Shown: in pieces, positions 1 through 5,963 of the stretch
How positions within the stretch are numbered: the stretch's first letter is position 1
How the letters are laid out: each line of letters opens with the position of its first letter
NCBI GenBank assembly: GCA_031256815.1
Contig: JAIRPU010000077.1
Coordinates: 1 to 5,963 of the forward strand
Origin: Spirochaetaceae bacterium
GTDB taxonomy: Bacteria > Spirochaetota > Spirochaetia > Treponematales > Breznakiellaceae
Direction of reading: 5' to 3'
Length of the DNA stretch: 5,963 bases
Program-made: the position numbers and the translations under genes
Notes under the pieces: model-generated
Database searches by the model: none
Told to the model about the DNA's origin: nothing
The model's input: only the letters and a program-made list of their open reading frames with translations

Positions 1-321
1 CGTATCATCGTTACAAAGACGTTAAAACTTGTGCTGTTCCTGCAATTTGGTTTGTGGATAACGGACGCGAACACTCCGTTCCGGCTGATGAAAGCGGGCG
101 CGCTTGCGGAATTGCTTCCGCAAGTACCGGAGAATCACAACTTATCGAATGTTGTGCTGACCGTTCTTTTTACCAAGCGTAAAAAGGAAATGCGCTATGT
201 TCCCATTACGTTCCGTCCTCGTCAAGGCGGCGTGAACAGCATCAACCTCAAAAAAATCGCCAAAATCGGCGTGAAAGCCGTAAAGGATTTTACCCAAATA
301 AAAAGGGAATTTGAAAAATGA
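1..321 (+). CDS. Family 2 glycosyltransferase, C-terminal part (5' end outside the window)
   Basis: The reading frame is open from base 1 and ends at TGA 319-321, giving the last 106 residues of a larger protein. It contains TDANTPFRLMK, which resembles the acceptor-side D-x-x-x-x-FR stretch of GT2 enzymes of the dolichyl/polyprenyl-phosphate sugar synthase type. The tail (RPRQGGVNSINL, then a basic amphipathic end) also resembles that group. No membrane helix follows the catalytic part, so this end looks DPM1-like, without the C-terminal membrane anchors of GtrB or ArnC. The expected role, known for the family, is transfer of a sugar from a nucleotide donor to a membrane polyprenyl phosphate. 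The stop overlaps the start of the next gene by four bases (ATGA), suggesting translational coupling and a shared pathway. The DXD catalytic region is outside the window, so donor and acceptor cannot be judged. An internal GTG at 31 is not a likely start because homology-like sequence continues upstream. Confidence 0.75.
   Translation, partial: RIIVTKTLKLVLFLQFGLWITDANTPFRLMKAGALAELLPQVPENHNLSNVVLTVLFTKRKKEMRYVPITFRPRQGGVNSINLKKIAKIGVKAVKDFTQIKREFEK
304..308 (+). promoter_or_regulatory. Ribosome binding site of the GT-C gene
   Basis: AGGGA lies 9 bases before the ATG at 318, inside the end of the upstream glycosyltransferase gene. It supports the ATG that overlaps the previous stop codon as the real start. 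Confidence 0.5.
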
Positions 322-1484
322 AATGTAAACCATTAAACATTACAATGCCGTTTATCGAAAAGCATCGCGTTTTATTATTACACCTTGCGCTTGGCGTTCT
401 TTTTCGTTATTGCGTTATGCTGATGGGGCATAACTTTGATTTTGAATCGTATGTTATAGTCGGAGATATAGTTTCGCAATTTGGAAATGTATACGCCCGG
501 ACAAGCCGTTATAATTACGGCCCGCTCTTTTCCTGTGTTATGGGGCTGTTTTATGCCGTTGCGAAAAACCTTCCCCACCCCATATTTTTCTACCGCGTAT
601 TCATTGTAGGATTGCTCACCTGCGCCGATGTGGGGATTGCCTTGTTTATCCGTAAAAAGTGCGGCCGTGCGGCGGCGGTGTTGTTTTTTCTCAATCCTGT
701 TTCGATCATCATTACCGGCTACCACAACCAATTTGATAATATTGCCGTGTTTATAGCTTTGGCTGCCATTCGATTCTACAACACGGAAAACAGGTTTACA
801 AAAAAAGACATCCTGTTTATCGCGCTGATGAGTTTGAGCCTCATAACAAAACATATTGTTGTTTTCTTTTTCTTCTGGCTTCTTCTTAAAAAAGAACTGC
901 CGTTGAAAAAACGCTGCGCCTTTGTTGTTGTTCCATCATTCTTGTTTTTGTTGAGTTTTTTGCCGTTTTTTCACGGCGCTGGGCAGGACGGCATTATCAA
1001 CAATGTGTTTCTCTACCGGTCGTTTAACAATATGCCGCTGCTGCAGCCTCTTATATGGCTGGTTCATCAAGGCGGCTGGCTGGTGAACCGGAGCGGCGGC
1101 AGGTTTTATTTTCCGTTGTTCATTATTCTTGTCTGCGCCGCCGGGTATATTTTTAGGAAAAAAGACGCAGAAACTTCGCTGCTGTTATACCTTGTCTGCC
1201 TTACCGCGTTCTCGTCGGCTGTTGCAAATCAGTATTTGGCAATACCGCTTGTAAGCCTTTTTGTTCTTACAAAATATTCGCGTCTTGCTTATGTATTTTT
1301 TATGAGCATATATCTTGCGGTTGAAGCTAACGGCCTTCATATCCAGCGGCTGCACGCTCTGCCGTTTATAGGCGTATACTGCGATTGGGCGTATTCGCTG
1401 GCCTGCTTTATACTGTTTTTGGTTATACTTAAATATGCCGCTGCTGAAACTCCGGGCATTCGGCCTGAAATTACAGGGCATTGA
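318..1484 (+). CDS. Multi-pass membrane glycosyltransferase, GT-C fold (ALG6/ALG8-like)
   Basis: This 388-residue protein is strongly hydrophobic, with roughly ten predicted membrane segments. The first (about residues 17-36) is followed by an outer loop with D41-F-E43, the place where GT-C enzymes carry their acidic catalytic residue. Other GT-C-like marks are NYGPL near 65-69 (compare the YPPL motif of ALG6/ALG8 relatives), FLNP near 124-127, GYHNQFDN near 134-141 and TKH at 167-169. Family knowledge: such enzymes take a sugar from a polyprenyl-phosphate donor and add it to a lipid-linked or protein acceptor on the outer face of the inner membrane. The upstream GT2 gene, overlapped by ATGA, is a plausible maker of that donor. 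Glycan and acceptor are unknown; lipoglycan, O-antigen-like polymer or protein glycosylation are all possible. The length is somewhat short for ALG6 but normal for bacterial GT-C proteins. The fold is fairly secure, the exact family is not. Confidence 0.7.
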   Translation: MKCKPLNITMPFIEKHRVLLLHLALGVLFRYCVMLMGHNFDFESYVIVGDIVSQFGNVYARTSRYNYGPLFSCVMGLFYAVAKNLPHPIFFYRVFIVGLLTCADVGIALFIRKKCGRAAAVLFFLNPVSIIITGYHNQFDNIAVFIALAAIRFYNTENRFTKKDILFIALMSLSLITKHIVVFFFFWLLLKKELPLKKRCAFVVVPSFLFLLSFLPFFHGAGQDGIINNVFLYRSFNNMPLLQPLIWLVHQGGWLVNRSGGRFYFPLFIILVCAAGYIFRKKDAETSLLLYLVCLTAFSSAVANQYLAIPLVSLFVLTKYSRLAYVFFMSIYLAVEANGLHIQRLHALPFIGVYCDWAYSLACFILFLVILKYAAAETPGIRPEITGH

Positions 1485-1535
1485 GCCGCCAGAGAAGCAA
1501 GCCAAACCAGCCAGGCTCCTTCACAAATCTAATAG

Positions 1536-1567
1536 AGTTGTTCAATAACTTCAGTTATTAAACAACT
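1536..1567. repeat. Inverted repeat / hairpin 1 of a paired repeat
   Basis: GTTGTTCAATAAC (1537-1549) and GTTATTAAACAAC (1554-1566) can pair over 13 positions with one C-A mismatch around a TTCA loop, and A1536/T1567 adds one more pair. It begins about 50 bases after the glycosyltransferase stop. No T-run follows the stem, so a classical intrinsic terminator is not well supported, although a transcript hairpin could still protect or end the upstream mRNA. Confidence 0.7.
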
Positions 1568-1594
1568 TCCGCCGAAAAAAGACAGAATTCTTTA

Positions 1595-1633
1595 GGACTT
1601 GTTCAGTAACCAACCGGGTTATTGAACAAGTCT
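1595..1633. repeat. Inverted repeat / hairpin 2 of a paired repeat
   Basis: GACTTGTTCAGTAACC (1596-1611) pairs with GGTTATTGAACAAGTC (1617-1632) over 16 positions with a single G-T wobble and a loop of five bases (1612-1616). A further G-T pair (1595/1633) is possible. Its core 12-mer is nearly the same as that of hairpin 1, so the two are copies of one palindromic unit. Possible roles are a dispersed chromosomal repeat, a remnant of a transposon end, or a bidirectional transcription barrier. There is no T-run on either side. Confidence 0.75.
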
Positions 1634-1707
1634 ACCGTGTTACGCAAATAAGGAGCTGCATGCGCGGCTAATTTACTGCGGGATTGCTTATTAGGCAATT
1701 CCATGTC

Positions 1708-1732
1708 TTGATTTTTTAAATGAGTTTATAAT
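1708..1732 (+). promoter_or_regulatory. Candidate promoter for the fliO-fliP unit
   Basis: A perfect TATAAT lies at 1727-1732, about 34 bases before the proposed fliO start, in an AT-rich stretch. The best upstream box, TTGATT at 1708-1713, leaves only a 13-base spacer, too short for a normal sigma-70 promoter. The real -35 may therefore be a weaker match near 1704-1709. No sigma-28 pattern (TAAA, then GCCGATAA at the usual distance) is evident. The -10 box is good and the assignment as a whole is tentative. Confidence 0.35.
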
Positions 1733-1751
1733 AAACTTATCTGCCAAGGGC

Positions 1752-1759
1752 AGGGAGGG
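1752..1759 (+). promoter_or_regulatory. Strong ribosome binding site that decides the fliO start
   Basis: AGGGAGGG contains GGAGG at 1754-1758. It stands 7 bases before CTG 1766 and 4 bases before ATT 1763, but 19 bases before TTG 1778. It therefore points to a CTG or ATT start rather than the TTG that standard gene callers would choose. Confidence 0.65.
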
Positions 1760-1765
1760 AACATT

Positions 1766-2512
1766 CTGAAGTTTCTATTGTGCGTTATAGTTTTGCTTGG
1801 CGCCGGCGCGAAAATCAACGCCCAAACGGACGATTCATTATCTTCGGATTCAACAAAGATTCCGGAAAGCGAGCTGCGTTTTGACGCTCCCGTTACACAG
1901 ACGGAGCAGGAACGAATAAACGCTGCGGCAGCAGCGCAGCGCGAAGCGGAAGTAACAAATGCTTTTAGCGGCGGCGGCGGAATTGGATTTTTTGCTGTTT
2001 TCCGGGTGATTGCCGCGCTTGCAATAGTGGCGCTTGCCATTTACGGCGTTGTATACTTTTTAAAATCCGGAAAGCGCAAGGCGCAGTCCGGTAACGAATA
2101 TTTAAAATTGCTTGCGTCTATTCCCTTAACTCCAAAAACCGCCGCCGCGGTTATTTCAATTGGAAACAAAGCGTACCTAACCGGCATTTCTGAATCGCAG
2201 GTATCTTTGCTGGCGGAAGTTTCCGACCAGGAGCTTATAGACACTATGCTGCTTGAATATGCGCGCGGCGCGGCGGCGCGGCAGGCGGGAATTAATTTTT
2301 TTAATATTATAGAAAAGTATCTGCCTGCGCGTATTGGACGTCAAGCAACCGGCGCGCCGCAGCCGCAAAAAACGGAAACGCCGCCTTCGGACGAAAAGGC
2401 CGTGGAAACTGCGGGCAATAACGCGGCGGAAGAGCGTGAAGACGTTTTTGAACCTGCGCTTAACGCCGAAAGGATTCGTTTATACCGCGAAAGATTAAAG
2501 GGAATTCAATGA
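1766..2512 (+). CDS. fliO: Flagellar biosynthesis protein FliO (FliZ of spirochaete literature)
   Basis: FliO is an accessory membrane protein that helps assemble the FliP ring of the flagellar type III export gate. With a CTG start the product is 248 residues. It has a signal peptide beginning MKFLLCVIVLLGAG with likely cleavage near INAQ, then an acidic and Ala/Gln-rich periplasmic stretch. One membrane helix follows (about residues 73-98, starting after a GGGG run) and ends in basic KSGKRK. Then comes a cytoplasmic domain with YLKLLASIPLTPKTAAAV and IGNKAYLTGIS, typical of FliO, and a charged Pro/Glu-rich tail. The long form with its own leader is typical of spirochaetes; E. coli FliO is about half this size. 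Start choice: the strong ribosome site fits CTG 1766 or ATT 1763, whereas TTG 1778 would remove the Lys of the signal peptide. The frame is closed upstream by TGA 1721-1723. The stop overlaps fliP by ATGA. The identification rests on topology, motif pattern and the fliP neighbour. Confidence 0.85.
   Translation: MKFLLCVIVLLGAGAKINAQTDDSLSSDSTKIPESELRFDAPVTQTEQERINAAAAAQREAEVTNAFSGGGGIGFFAVFRVIAALAIVALAIYGVVYFLKSGKRKAQSGNEYLKLLASIPLTPKTAAAVISIGNKAYLTGISESQVSLLAEVSDQELIDTMLLEYARGAAARQAGINFFNIIEKYLPARIGRQATGAPQPQKTETPPSDEKAVETAGNNAAEEREDVFEPALNAERIRLYRERLKGIQ
2497..2503 (+). promoter_or_regulatory. Ribosome binding site of fliP
   Basis: AAAGGGA lies 5 bases before the fliP ATG at 2509, inside the last codons of fliO. 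It supports the ATG that overlaps the fliO stop. Confidence 0.5.
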
Positions 2513-3342
2513 AGCGCGGCGTTATTTTTGTATTTTTGGGCATAAGCATAATACCCTCGTTTCTTGCTGCGCAGGCTTCGCCGCCTTTGCCAACGCTGCC
2601 CTTTCCTGGCGCATCAACACAGGGAACGGCCAATATTCCGCAGGCCTCGCCGCTTGTGCCATTTGTTGATTTAACGGTGCGAAACCCTGCGTCAGGCAGA
2701 GAAGTTGCGTTTAGCGTTCAGCTGCTTTTGCTGCTTACTGTTTTAACTCTTGCTCCAAGTATTTTTATTTTGATGACGAGTTTCTTACGGATTTCGATAG
2801 TACTGGATTTTATAAAACGGGCGCTTTCGCTGCAGCAGGTTCCGCCGAATCAGGTTATTCTTGGGATTTCGATTTTTTTGACTGTATTTGTTATGTGGCC
2901 AACATTTGATTCAATTTGGAAAAACAGCATCCGCCCTCTTTCGGAAGGGCAAATCAGTGTGCGCGAGGCTTATATAGAAGCGGAAGCGCCGCTGCGCCGG
3001 TTTATGTTCAATCAGATGAGAAGCACATCAAGCCAGGAGAATATAAAGCTCTTTATGGCCATGCGCGGTTTTACCCGCAGTCCGGAAACTCTTGCCGATG
3101 TGCCTACCTATGTTCTTATTCCTGCTTTTATATTAAATGAACTGACCATAGCGTTTAAAATAGGAATTTTACTTTTTATACCGTTTATAATTATCGATAT
3201 GGTTGTGGCGAGCGCATTAATGTCTATGGGCATGATGATGCTTCCGCCTGTAATGATTTCTATGCCGTTTAAGCTGATGTTATTTGTGCTTGTAGACGGC
3301 TGGGGGCTTCTGACAGGCCAAATAATGCGTTCATTTGTTTAG
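2509..3342 (+). CDS. fliP: Flagellar type III export gate protein FliP
   Basis: FliP forms the core ring of the FliP-FliQ-FliR export gate, through which rod, hook and filament subunits cross the inner membrane. The 277-residue product is complete. It has a signal peptide (about 1-22, ending FLAAQA), a Pro-rich linker (24-52), and a first membrane segment with SFLRISIVLDFIKRAL (91-106). Then come PPNQVILGISIFLTVFVMWP (112-131), a periplasmic loop, and the signature stretch PAFILNELTIAFKIG (205-219). The end carries DMVVASALMSMGMMMLPP and MPFKLMLFVLVDGW (252-265). N210 sits where most FliP proteins have Ser or Thr in this signature; otherwise it is a textbook member. The cleavable leader is known for the family. 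The gene starts within the fliO stop (ATGA), and the usual next genes fliQ and fliR do not follow. The related type III secretion protein SctR is less likely because of the fliO partner. Confidence 0.96.
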   Translation: MKRGVIFVFLGISIIPSFLAAQASPPLPTLPFPGASTQGTANIPQASPLVPFVDLTVRNPASGREVAFSVQLLLLLTVLTLAPSIFILMTSFLRISIVLDFIKRALSLQQVPPNQVILGISIFLTVFVMWPTFDSIWKNSIRPLSEGQISVREAYIEAEAPLRRFMFNQMRSTSSQENIKLFMAMRGFTRSPETLADVPTYVLIPAFILNELTIAFKIGILLFIPFIIIDMVVASALMSMGMMMLPPVMISMPFKLMLFVLVDGWGLLTGQIMRSFV

Positions 3343-3382
3343 GCGGTTTAATTTTTATTTTTCAATGCCGATTATAGTAAAG

Positions 3383-4390
3383 ATGAAGAGCAATTCCTCC
3401 AAATGCCATATAGCAGCGTTTCTTTTCTTTTGCGCCGTTTCTTTTTGCGCCGCGCAGGCGGAAGGCGTTTCGCTTAACATTCGTTTTTACGATAAAAAAG
3501 TTTATTTTGACGAAGGCGACCCTATTTTTATTTTGGTAACAGTTTCAAATAATTCACCGGAAGTTTACCGGTTCCGGCTTGCGGACGAAAGGGTGTTTTC
3601 TGTTGATTTTTCGGTACGGACCCGCTCTAACCGTGCTTTGGAAGAAGCGCCTGTACTTGAAAGGCGGCGCAGTACATCTTCGCAGGTGTTCTTCAGGGAT
3701 GTAAGCATAGAAAGTTCAGAATCATTTTCTTTTGTCGAAAACCTTCGGGACTATGTTAAAATAGACAGCGCCGGCAATTATATTATAGAGGGGCGTTTAT
3801 GGCCTGAGCTTCTTCGCATGGCGGACAGGCAGCAGGCGCTTGTAAACACTAATGGAACAACGCCTAAAAACTCCACGCCGCTTAATTCAAACAGGCTTGC
3901 CCTGCAAATAAAAACCCGCGCTATAATAGGCGAAGATGGGCTTCCTGTAGCGCTTGATGTAGAAACCGGCGCGGCGCTTTTGCGTGATAAGCTTGTGCCT
4001 GACCAGGTTGTGCGCTGGACTCTGGAGGCGCGTCAAAAATCGCAGTGGGAAAAGTTTTTTTTGTATCTTGATATTGAAAAAATGATAATGCGGGACGGTT
4101 CAAGACAGCGGCGCTGGCGGGCGGAATCTGAAGAGGGAAGGAAGCGAATGGAGGCAAATTACCGCAGCGAATTGCAAAAAACCAAGATAGACGGCGATAT
4201 TTCCGCTATTCCATATACATTTCAGATAGAAAATACAAATTATAACGCGAGTGAAGGTACTGTTGTTGTGCTTGAAAAATTCAAAACCGGTGACTATATA
4301 GAGCGTAAACGATACACTTATTATCTTGAAAAAGAAGATGAGTTTTGGTCTATTGTAGATTACACGGTAATGAATCTTGGAACAGAATAA
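3383..4390 (+). CDS. Exported protein of unknown function
   Basis: I do not recognise this protein. From ATG 3383 it has 335 residues with a classic signal peptide: MKSNSSK, a hydrophobic core, and AAQA with probable cleavage after residue 26, so it is likely periplasmic or surface-located. Residues about 30-130 look beta-rich (SLNIRFYDKKVYFDEGDPIF, then VTVSNNS), like an Ig-like domain that starts with a strand and an F-x-x-G-x-P turn. The middle is polar, with a Thr/Asn-rich linker near 150-170. From about 210, VPDQVVRWTLEARQKSQWEKFF and the closing strands (YTYYLEKEDEFWSIVDYTV) resemble the fold pattern of NTF2-like domains; this is an inference. Start choice: the frame is open from TTG 3335, overlapping the end of fliP, and ATG 3365 is also possible. 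Neither has a clear ribosome site, and only 3383 gives a clean leader. VSFC in the leader is a poor lipobox because Phe precedes Cys. Its place directly after fliP may hint at a flagellar or envelope role. Confidence 0.7.
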   Translation: MKSNSSKCHIAAFLFFCAVSFCAAQAEGVSLNIRFYDKKVYFDEGDPIFILVTVSNNSPEVYRFRLADERVFSVDFSVRTRSNRALEEAPVLERRRSTSSQVFFRDVSIESSESFSFVENLRDYVKIDSAGNYIIEGRLWPELLRMADRQQALVNTNGTTPKNSTPLNSNRLALQIKTRAIIGEDGLPVALDVETGAALLRDKLVPDQVVRWTLEARQKSQWEKFFLYLDIEKMIMRDGSRQRRWRAESEEGRKRMEANYRSELQKTKIDGDISAIPYTFQIENTNYNASEGTVVVLEKFKTGDYIERKRYTYYLEKEDEFWSIVDYTVMNLGTE

Positions 4391-5963
4391 AAAGTTTGAA
4401 CTTCTGGCTCCCGCCGGCAGTCCTGAGGCGCTTAACGCCGCTGTAGGCGAAGGCGCTGATGCGGTATATCTTGGCTTAAAAAACTTTAACGCGCGGCTTC
4501 GCGGAACAAATTTTGCTTACTCTCAATTTGAAGCGGCGCTTAACGCATTGCATAAAATAAAACGAAAGCTTTATTTAACATTAAATACGGTTTGGACTGA
4601 GCGGGAAGCAGACCGAATGTATCAACTGCTTGGTTATTTATCAAAAACAAGCGTAGATGGAATTATTGTCCAGGATTTTGGAACGCTGAATTTTTTACGG
4701 CGTTATTTTAAGCAGTTAACAGTTCATGCATCAACACAGATGAACTGCGCTTCAAGCCGCGCGTGCAATATTCTTTCGACGCATGGGGTTTCGCGCGTTG
4801 TGCTTGCCCGTGAATTAACATTGGAAGAAATACGTGAAATTCGTAATCATACGAATATTGAACTTGAAGTTTTTGTTCATGGGGCGCTGTGTGTAAGCGC
4901 TTCGGGTTTATGTTTGTTTTCCAGTTATCTTGGCGGAAAGTCGGCTAACCGCGGAATGTGTACCCAGGCCTGCAGACGAAAATATTCGTCTGTTAACGAT
5001 GAATCAAAATATTATTTTAGTCCGCTTGATTTGCAGCTCATAGAAAAACTGCCGGAGCTTGCCCTTGCAGGGGTACGCTCATTTAAAATAGAAGGCAGAA
5101 TGAAGAGCGCTGATTATACAGGCATAACGGTCGCCGCTTACCGTTTGGTGCTTGATGCGATAGAAGAAGAAAGACCGGTTTTTGAGGCGCTAAAAAAGGC
5201 GCAAACCATGCTTAAAAGCGATTTTGCGCGGCAAAAAAGCTGTTTTTTTATTGACGAAAAAAGCAATGTTTCTTTTTTAAATGCCGGAGAGGACGGCGGT
5301 TCAGGAATTAAAATTGGCGTTATATCGCGTATTTCAGGTAAAAAAGCGCTTATAAAAAACGCCGCGCAAATACCGGAGACGGGCGATACATTGCGTATTC
5401 ATAAAAGCGACGATTCCATGCGAAGCGCGTATAAAATAAATTTTATTGAAAATAAAGACGATGGTTCTTTTTGGTGCAATATACCGGAAAGCGGTTTTAC
5501 GGAAGGCGATGTTATATATTTAATGCAGAGCAAAAAAAATTCCAAACGATACGCGCCGGTTTTGCCAAAATTGCCTGACTCGTACAAAAAACAGCCCGGA
5601 CACGAAAGCGCGCCCGAAGTTCAGTTTAAATTTTACGGAAAGCCGGAATTTGCCGAAGGTTTTTTTGTAAGCGCGGCAAATATAGAAGATTTATATGTTA
5701 TTCAATCTATAAGGCCTTCTATGGTAATTCTAAGTTTAGACTGTGCAAACGCAAAAAAACTCTGTAACAATAAAAATATTCTGCCGTTTAAACCAAAAGA
5801 AATAATGCTTAATTTTGTTCCTTTTTACAATGAAGATGCAGATTCTGAATTTACAAATTATATTCCGCGTCTTTTTGAAATGGGATACAAAACTTATTTT
5901 ATAAATAATATTGCCCAGTTTTCAATCTTTAAAAACATAAAGGCGCATTTAATTGCAGGAGAA
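4377..5963 (+). CDS. U32-family protein (peptidase U32 / RlhA-TrhP-like), 3' end outside the window
   Basis: The frame is open for 529 codons to the window edge with no stop or frameshift. The start region FELLAPAGSPEALNAAV with GADAVYLG is the hallmark opening of U32 proteins. EVFVHGALCVSASGLC (164-179) nearly matches the U32 signature. Cys172, 179, 195 and 199 form a C-x6-C-x15-C-x3-C set suited to an iron-sulphur cluster. FKIEGRMKS (236-244) is also typical. After about residue 300 comes a beta-rich stretch resembling the domain that follows the U32 core in RlhA-like proteins, then the start of a further domain. Family knowledge: although called peptidases, studied members act in prephenate-dependent tRNA or 23S rRNA hydroxylation or ubiquinone synthesis. 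An RNA-modifying role fits the long form best here; the exact subfamily is open. The start must be TTG 4377: TGA closes the frame at 4371-4373 and the next usable start would remove LAPAGS. No clear ribosome site is seen, so coupling to the overlapping upstream gene is likely. Confidence 0.88.
   Translation, partial: MEQNKKFELLAPAGSPEALNAAVGEGADAVYLGLKNFNARLRGTNFAYSQFEAALNALHKIKRKLYLTLNTVWTEREADRMYQLLGYLSKTSVDGIIVQDFGTLNFLRRYFKQLTVHASTQMNCASSRACNILSTHGVSRVVLARELTLEEIREIRNHTNIELEVFVHGALCVSASGLCLFSSYLGGKSANRGMCTQACRRKYSSVNDESKYYFSPLDLQLIEKLPELALAGVRSFKIEGRMKSADYTGITVAAYRLVLDAIEEERPVFEALKKAQTMLKSDFARQKSCFFIDEKSNVSFLNAGEDGGSGIKIGVISRISGKKALIKNAAQIPETGDTLRIHKSDDSMRSAYKINFIENKDDGSFWCNIPESGFTEGDVIYLMQSKKNSKRYAPVLPKLPDSYKKQPGHESAPEVQFKFYGKPEFAEGFFVSAANIEDLYVIQSIRPSMVILSLDCANAKKLCNNKNILPFKPKEIMLNFVPFYNEDADSEFTNYIPRLFEMGYKTYFINNIAQFSIFKNIKAHLIAGE

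Larger units (their letters stand above)
1485..1762. other. Intergenic region between glycosyltransferase and flagellar genes
   Basis: No convincing gene is seen on either strand in these 278 bases. The region holds two hairpin repeats (1536-1567 and 1595-1633), a promoter candidate near 1708-1732 and the fliO ribosome binding site. It is the only sizeable non-coding gap in the window and marks the boundary between two functional groups of genes. Confidence 0.7.

Noticed and set aside
378..854. 158-codon open frame on the minus strand
   Set aside because: It lies entirely inside the GT-C gene on the opposite strand, its product is basic and low in recognisable features, and the + strand frame has clear membrane segments and motifs.
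1185..1505. 106-codon minus-strand frame covering the GT-C gene end
   Set aside because: Most of it is antisense to the GT-C gene, and its product is Lys/Arg/Tyr-rich without any known motif.
1681..1702. Small hairpin GGATTGC...GCAATTCC
   Set aside because: The stem is short with a bulged base and no T-run follows, so it is weak as a terminator or riboswitch element.
1726..2040. Minus-strand frame opposite fliO
   Set aside because: Its product is a low-complexity Ala/Ser/Pro shadow of the Ala-rich FliO codons.
2916..3140. 74-codon + strand frame inside fliP
   Set aside because: It lies within the highly conserved FliP coding sequence and shows no independent features.
3443..3448. Possible lipobox VSFC in the leader of the exported protein
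   Set aside because: Phe directly before the Cys is unusual for lipoprotein cleavage, and AAQA just after it is a good ordinary signal peptidase site.
1..5963. CRISPR array, tRNA, rRNA, transposase or defence gene
   Set aside because: I saw no regularly spaced direct repeats, no cloverleaf-like or rRNA-like stretch, and no transposase or nuclease motif in either strand.

Overview
The window looks like a spirochaete chromosome, most likely Treponema or a relative. The main reason is the fliO-fliP pair. FliO is a long form with its own signal peptide, the type called FliZ in older spirochaete literature, and FliP carries a cleavable leader. Base composition is moderate, coding is dense, all real genes are on the + strand and several overlap by a few bases. 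The genus call is an inference from remembered family features, not from a database search.

Layout. (1) 1-1484 is the end of an envelope-glycosylation operon. It holds the C-terminal end of a family 2 glycosyltransferase, overlapping by ATGA with a complete multi-pass GT-C-type membrane glycosyltransferase. (2) 1485-1762 is a 278-bp non-coding gap. It contains two adjacent hairpins built from four copies of one 12-mer, then a TATAAT-type promoter candidate and a very strong ribosome binding site. (3) 1766-3342 is fliO-fliP, parts of the flagellar type III export gate, again joined by ATGA. (4) 3383-4390 is an exported protein of unknown function with an N-terminal beta-rich region and a C-terminal NTF2-like-looking region. 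(5) 4377-5963 is a U32-family protein that runs off the right edge. It overlaps the previous gene and uses a TTG start.

How the genes may work together. The two glycosyltransferases fit a lipid-linked sugar route: the GT2 enzyme loads a polyprenyl phosphate on the cytoplasmic side, and the GT-C enzyme uses the lipid-linked sugar on the outer side. FliO and FliP help form the FliP-FliQ-FliR export gate of the periplasmic flagella. From fliO to the U32 gene, overlaps or near-abutting starts suggest one transcription unit headed by the promoter in the gap.

Most notable points. The fliO-fliP pair stands apart from fliM/fliY on its left and from fliQ/fliR/flhB/flhA on its right, which differs from the order known in Treponema pallidum and Borrelia. 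FliO appears to start at a rare CTG or ATT codon. The gap holds a paired-hairpin repeat. I see no clear sign of a new defence or mobile system.
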